Origin: Xanthomonas translucens pv. translucens DSM 18974
Lineage (GTDB): Bacteria; Pseudomonadota; Gammaproteobacteria; Xanthomonadales; Xanthomonadaceae
Direction of reading: 5' to 3'
Length of the DNA stretch: 9,210 nt
NCBI RefSeq assembly: GCF_000331775.1
Contig: NZ_CAPJ01000338.1
Span: forward strand, 1-9,210
Part shown: positions 6,809 to 9,210 of the stretch, in pieces
Layout of the letters: every line of letters begins with the position of its first letter
How positions within the stretch are numbered: position 1 is the first letter of the stretch
Made by a program: the position numbers and the translations under genes
Notes under the pieces: model-generated
What the model was told of the DNA's origin: nothing
Seen by the model: only the letters and a program-made list of their open reading frames with translations
Databases searched by the model: none

Positions 6809-7041
6809 TGCAGTGACTCCTGTTGGGGAACCGGCCATGCGCGGGCGGTGTGAGTGGAGTCCGCGCATGGACATGCAGGCCCTTGCGGGGCGTGCACGAC
6901 GATTCCGGGGTTGGGCCTCCCTGCAGCCTTACGTGACCGAACTCCTCGCGGAGCACCCCGGCACGTGCGATGGCAGCAGGTGTGGATTCGCCGGTGCGTC
7001 CGGCGTGGACGGTGTGCTGGCCCGGAGGGGCGCAACGCAGC
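6809..7041 (-). promoter_or_regulatory. Long 5' leader of the rpsB-tsf mRNA
   Basis: About 230 nt lie between the predicted transcription start (near 7041) and the rpsB ATG, with no convincing coding sequence. Besides the hairpin at 6835-6870, the leader can form a small stem at 6942-6953 (CTCC, loop GCGA, GGAG on the minus strand), which has a GNRA-type tetraloop. A 5-bp stem of CGTCC with GGACG lies nearer the 5' end. In enteric gammaproteobacteria the rpsB leader is a known target of S2 autoregulation. I cannot show here that this leader belongs to the same RNA family. Confidence 0.45.
6816..6870 (-). promoter_or_regulatory. Leader hairpin with loop complementary to the rpsB Shine-Dalgarno
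   Basis: Positions 6861-6870 (CCGCGCATGG) and 6835-6844 (CCATGCGCGG) form a perfect 10-bp stem with a 16-nt loop. The hairpin ends 13 nt upstream of the rpsB Shine-Dalgarno AGGAGT (6816-6821). The loop begins, on the minus strand, with ACTCC (6856-6860), exactly complementary to GGAGT of the Shine-Dalgarno; one further pair is possible at the stem edge. A pseudoknot closing the ribosome binding site is therefore geometrically possible. The hairpin is directly visible; its regulatory role is inferred. Confidence 0.5.
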
Positions 7042-7047
7042 CGCGGA

Positions 7048-7076
7048 ACTATAAAGGGCCGCGGCCTTCGGCGCAA
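7048..7076 (-). promoter_or_regulatory. Predicted sigma-70 promoter of rpsB-tsf
   Basis: The minus strand carries TTGCGC (7071-7076) and TATAGT (7048-7053) at the ideal 17-nt spacing. TATAGT matches five of six -10 positions; TTGCGC matches the TTG core of the -35. The discriminator after the -10 is very GC-rich (TCCGCGG), as is typical of stringently controlled ribosomal-protein promoters. The spacer contains the palindrome GGCCGCGGCC (7057-7066). Transcription should start near 7041. The -35 lies only 16 nt past the stop codon of the fimbrial chaperone gene. Confidence 0.6.
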
Positions 7077-7092
7077 ATGTGGGCAGGCCGGG

Positions 7093-7806
7093 TCATTCGC
7101 CCTGCAATGGCTGCAGCTCGGCCTGGTTGTCGAGGCGGGCGGCGAAATGGCCGCCGCGCGCGTCCCCGACCTCGGCCGGAAGCTGCCAGCGCTTCTGTTC
7201 CCCGGCCAGCACGTAGCCGGCCAAATTGCTGAACAGGGTCAGCGGGCGGCCGTCGGCGCTGATGAAACTCAGGTCGCTCAGTCGCGCGTGCGCCTTGCCG
7301 CGGTTGCGGATCTGCAGCTCGTGGCCGTAGGCGCCGGCGACCAGGCTGACGCTGAGCGCGGCGGCCGGCGCGGCACCGGGCGGCACCAGGAACACGGGGG
7401 TGGAGTAGCGCAGCAGCAGCCGCGGGTCGGCAGGGCTGTTGTCCGGGGCCGGGCGTTCTTCCAGCACCAGGCGGTAGGCGAGCTCGCGGTCGGTCACGGC
7501 CGGACCGATGCGCACCACCCGCAGCAGTTGCCGCCCCTGCGCAGGGATATCGATCAGGCGCGGGCTGACCTGGACGTCGTCGGTCGGCTGCAACTGCTCC
7601 ATGCCTTCGGCCTGGTGCCAGCGATAGAGCTGCGCCTGCGCCTGCCAGGGCCGGTCCTGGGTATTGTTCAGCCAGATCTCGGCTGTCTGCGCGCCGGGCG
7701 GCATCTGCACGATGGTCGGGCTGATGCGCACGCCAGCGGCCGCGGCCAGGCTCGGCAACAGCGCCAGCAACAGGCCGGCGATGCGTCCGCGATGGCGGCC
7801 GCCCAC
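7093..7806 (-). CDS. Periplasmic fimbrial chaperone of the archaic (Csu-type) chaperone-usher family
   Basis: A 237-residue predicted periplasmic protein. The first 24 residues form a signal peptide: Arg-rich start, hydrophobic GLLLALLPSLAAAA, cleavage before GVRISPT. The mature protein has the two-domain PapD fold. Residues 26-140 include RISPTIVQMPPGAQTAEIWL (27-46, with the conserved Arg near the N-terminus), QLLRVVRIGP (93-102), ELAYRLVLEERP (108-119) and RYSTPVFLVPPG (133-144). The second domain ends with LTLFSNLAGYVLAGEQKRW (189-207), a pattern seen in chaperones encoded with spore coat U fimbriae. It would hold subunits before delivery to the outer-membrane usher. The start is GTG at 7806, immediately after the TAA of the upstream gene (TAAGTG), with no visible Shine-Dalgarno, so translation is probably coupled. 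It closes the cluster; the rpsB promoter follows within 16 nt. CsuC is the nearest named relative I can suggest. Confidence 0.9.
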   Translation of the reverse strand: MGGRHRGRIAGLLLALLPSLAAAAGVRISPTIVQMPPGAQTAEIWLNNTQDRPWQAQAQLYRWHQAEGMEQLQPTDDVQVSPRLIDIPAQGRQLLRVVRIGPAVTDRELAYRLVLEERPAPDNSPADPRLLLRYSTPVFLVPPGAAPAAALSVSLVAGAYGHELQIRNRGKAHARLSDLSFISADGRPLTLFSNLAGYVLAGEQKRWQLPAEVGDARGGHFAARLDNQAELQPLQGE

Positions 7807-8130
7807 TTAGAACGCGACCGTGGCGTAGCGCGCATCCTGGCGCTGCAATCCACTGGCCACGCTCAGGCTCAGTGCCAGCGCACCGGCGTTGGGCGAGGCG
7901 GCACCGTCGATGCTGACCTGGTAGGGCAGCGGACGACTGCAGGCAACCTGCGCGGCGGCCGCGCCGGCCTGGCTGCGGCCGGCGGTGTCGATCTCGCAGC
8001 TGCCCAGCAGGCGGATGCCGACCCGGAACGCCGTGTTTTCGTTAGCACCGGGAATCTGCGCCGCCGCGCTCGCGCAGACGGCACAAAAACTGGCGAGCAG
8101 CAGCGATTGCATGAACGGCCTGGCGGTCAT
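7807..8130 (-). CDS. Short spore coat U-like fimbrial subunit (compact, 107 aa)
   Basis: A small exported protein with a signal peptide (MTARPFMQSLLLASFCAVCA, cleaved near SAAA-Q). The mature part of about 83 residues starts with an extension containing AFRVGIRLLG, alternating polar and hydrophobic residues like a donor strand, before CEIDTAG. It continues with VACSRPLPYQVSIDGAA and ends RQDARYATVAF. The second-cysteine segment followed by PYQVSIDGA and the terminal beta strand resemble the edges of a spore coat U (SCPU) domain. The middle of the domain, normally carrying the YxLYxD and W motifs, is missing, so it is about 50-60 residues shorter than usual. It lies between a two-domain tip-like protein and the chaperone. 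The ATG at 8130 has only a weak GGAA upstream. I infer a minor or adaptor pilus subunit; a decayed subunit is possible. Confidence 0.72.
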   Translation of the reverse strand: MTARPFMQSLLLASFCAVCASAAAQIPGANENTAFRVGIRLLGSCEIDTAGRSQAGAAAAQVACSRPLPYQVSIDGAASPNAGALALSLSVASGLQRQDARYATVAF

Positions 8131-8184
8131 GGTGGCATTCCAAGGAGGACGCGACAGATAACGGCGTCCGGCGAGGCAACTTTA

Positions 8185-8202
8185 CCGCGTCCGCGTCCGC
8201 GT
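8185..8202. repeat. Hexamer CCGCGT repeated three times
   Basis: Three exact tandem copies of CCGCGT lie in the 79-nt gap between the two-domain adhesin gene and the short subunit gene. It is a minor microsatellite-like feature with no known role. The rest of the gap shows no promoter that I can support. Confidence 0.6.
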
Positions 8203-8209
8203 TTAGCTC

Positions 8210-9210
8210 TCAGTAGGTCACCGTCACCTTGACTACGTCGCTGTAGCTGCCCGGGGGCGGGGTCTGCCCGGCCGGCACCTGGCCGTACAGGGTCAGCGAC
8301 TGGGTACTGCCGGTGCCGGTGCCGGTCTGGGTGTCGCTGTTCAGGGTGCTGCCCCAACGCTGGCTGCGTGCCGCGTCGCGGTACAGCTCGTAGGTCAGGT
8401 ACTGGCCCGCGGCATTGCGCATGCGCCGGGTGTTCCCGCTGGCGTTCTGGCCATTGTCCAGGCCGACCTGCCAGGCGGTGCGTCGGCGGCAGTCCATGCT
8501 CAGCGCGGTGGTGTAGTTCAGCGCGGTATCGACCAGGCCGGACTGGCTGCCGAAGTCCAGGTCGGCGATGCTGGCAATGGTGCAGACCGGCGCCGCGGTG
8601 ACCGAACTCACGAACGGGAACTGCACCGCGGTGGCGCCGCCGGTGCCACCGGTGGTGCAGGAGGCAGGCATTCTCGATGGGGTGCCGATCAGCGGTTCGG
8701 CGTAGCGGTACTGCAGGTTGGTGAACGCCCCGCTGAAGTTGTTCTGGTACAGCCCGGTGGCGATGCCGCTCTGCAGCGGGATGCGTCCATAAATGGTGTA
8801 GGTGGCGCTGCCGCTGCCGCCGGTCAGCAGCGACGAATAGGTCAGGTCCACCTGCAGCGGGGTGGAAGCGTTCAGCGCGCTGCCCCAGATCAGGCTGCGC
8901 GCGCTGTCGCGGTACATCTGGAAGCCGAGGCTGTCGTTGAGCGGGTTGAGCATGCGCCGCGGCGCGATGCCCAGGCCGCCGCCCTGCGCGCCCTCGCCGA
9001 TGTTCAGGCACATGCGCACGTAGATCGTACCCAGGATGCTGAGCGCGCCGGTCTGGCAGGTGACCGTGATCTGCGCGTTGCTGTCGGTGGCGGCGCTGGT
9101 GGAGAGGGTGCCGAAGTCCAGCGCGGTGGTCACCGCCGTGCAGGTGGTGGCGGCGCTGGCGCGCAGCGGCGCCAGCGCCGCCGCCAGCGCCAGCAGGGCG
9201 GCGCAGCCCC
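8210..9210 (-). CDS. Two-domain spore coat U protein, putative fimbrial tip adhesin (5' end beyond window)
   Basis: About 332 residues are visible; only the very start is missing, because the frame reads straight to the window edge through a hydrophobic signal peptide (CAALLALAAALAPLRASA). Predicted cleavage leaves ATTCTAVTTALDFG. Two SCPU domains follow. The first (about 9150-8720) has LDFGTLS, VTCQTG, YVRMCLNIG, GFQMYRDSARSLIWG and YTIYGRIP. The second (about 8590-8210) has CTIASIADLDFGSQ, LSMDCR, LTYELYRDAARSQRWG and LTLYGQVPAG, ending in the typical SDVVKVTVTY strand. A GVCS-like linker rich in Gly and Thr joins them. The mature protein has no donor-strand extension before its first cysteine, which fits a terminal subunit. 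Two-domain SCPU proteins such as CsuE are pilus tip adhesins. An internal GTG at 9133 opens a shorter frame but would remove the signal peptide. Secretion to the periplasm and assembly by chaperone and usher are expected. Confidence 0.87.
   Translation of the reverse strand, partial: GCAALLALAAALAPLRASAATTCTAVTTALDFGTLSTSAATDSNAQITVTCQTGALSILGTIYVRMCLNIGEGAQGGGLGIAPRRMLNPLNDSLGFQMYRDSARSLIWGSALNASTPLQVDLTYSSLLTGGSGSATYTIYGRIPLQSGIATGLYQNNFSGAFTNLQYRYAEPLIGTPSRMPASCTTGGTGGATAVQFPFVSSVTAAPVCTIASIADLDFGSQSGLVDTALNYTTALSMDCRRRTAWQVGLDNGQNASGNTRRMRNAAGQYLTYELYRDAARSQRWGSTLNSDTQTGTGTGSTQSLTLYGQVPAGQTPPPGSYSDVVKVTVTY

Noticed and set aside
5303..6853. Plus-strand open frame of 516 codons opposite tsf and rpsB.
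   Set aside because: Shadow of two essential genes; it crosses their spacer only because GC-rich DNA has few stop codons, and no family motif or ribosome binding site supports it.
8142..8148. AAGGAGG, a strong Shine-Dalgarno-like sequence on the plus strand.
   Set aside because: No plus-strand start codon or coding frame follows at a suitable distance.
6970..8232. Plus-strand open frame of 420 codons opposite the fimbrial genes and the rpsB leader.
   Set aside because: The minus strand encodes proteins with signal peptides and family motifs; the plus frame has none and spans intergenic DNA and a promoter.

Overview
The window is GC-rich chromosomal DNA from a gammaproteobacterium of the Xanthomonadaceae, most likely Xanthomonas. 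The evidence is the gene order, the close fit of EF-Ts (292 aa, GTG start) and the other housekeeping proteins to what I remember of Xanthomonas, and a tandem-heptamer intergenic repeat I associate with that group. Every gene I can support lies on the minus strand, so transcription runs from high to low coordinates. The long plus-strand open frames are shadows of these genes.

Layout in order of transcription. (1) 9210-7093: the end of a chaperone-usher fimbrial cluster of the archaic (Csu-like, spore coat U domain) type. It holds a two-domain putative tip adhesin cut at its N-terminus by the window edge, a short 107-residue subunit-like protein, and a periplasmic chaperone. No usher is present in the window. 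(2) 7076-4938: a promoter, a leader of about 230 nt with a strong hairpin next to the Shine-Dalgarno, rpsB (ribosomal protein S2), a hairpin-rich spacer, tsf (EF-Ts), and a clear intrinsic terminator. (3) 4869-3364: a soluble HDOD-GGDEF protein, a predicted diguanylate cyclase with an intact active site and inhibitory site, placed between the terminator and pyrH. (4) 3272-1: pyrH, frr, uppS, cdsA and the first 76 codons of dxr. The last four are tightly packed (17-nt gap, 4-nt overlap, 2-nt gap).

Functionally, rpsB, tsf and frr serve translation elongation and ribosome recycling, and pyrH supplies UDP for nucleotide synthesis. uppS, cdsA and dxr supply undecaprenyl carrier lipid, CDP-diacylglycerol and isoprenoid precursors for the envelope. 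This is the widely conserved rpsB-tsf-pyrH-frr-uppS-cdsA-dxr block. The less ordinary parts are the c-di-GMP gene inside that block, the fimbrial cluster directly upstream of rpsB with no visible terminator between them, the paired inverted heptamer repeats between pyrH and frr, a ten-base C tract just before the pyrH ribosome binding site, and the possible S2 autoregulatory structure.

I found no tRNA, rRNA, CRISPR array, insertion sequence or attachment site. No gene-free stretch exceeds 300 nt; the longest is the 284-nt rpsB upstream region, described below. I do not see a convincing wholly new system. The most worthwhile leads are the unusual fimbrial subunit set and the RNA and repeat elements in the housekeeping operon.
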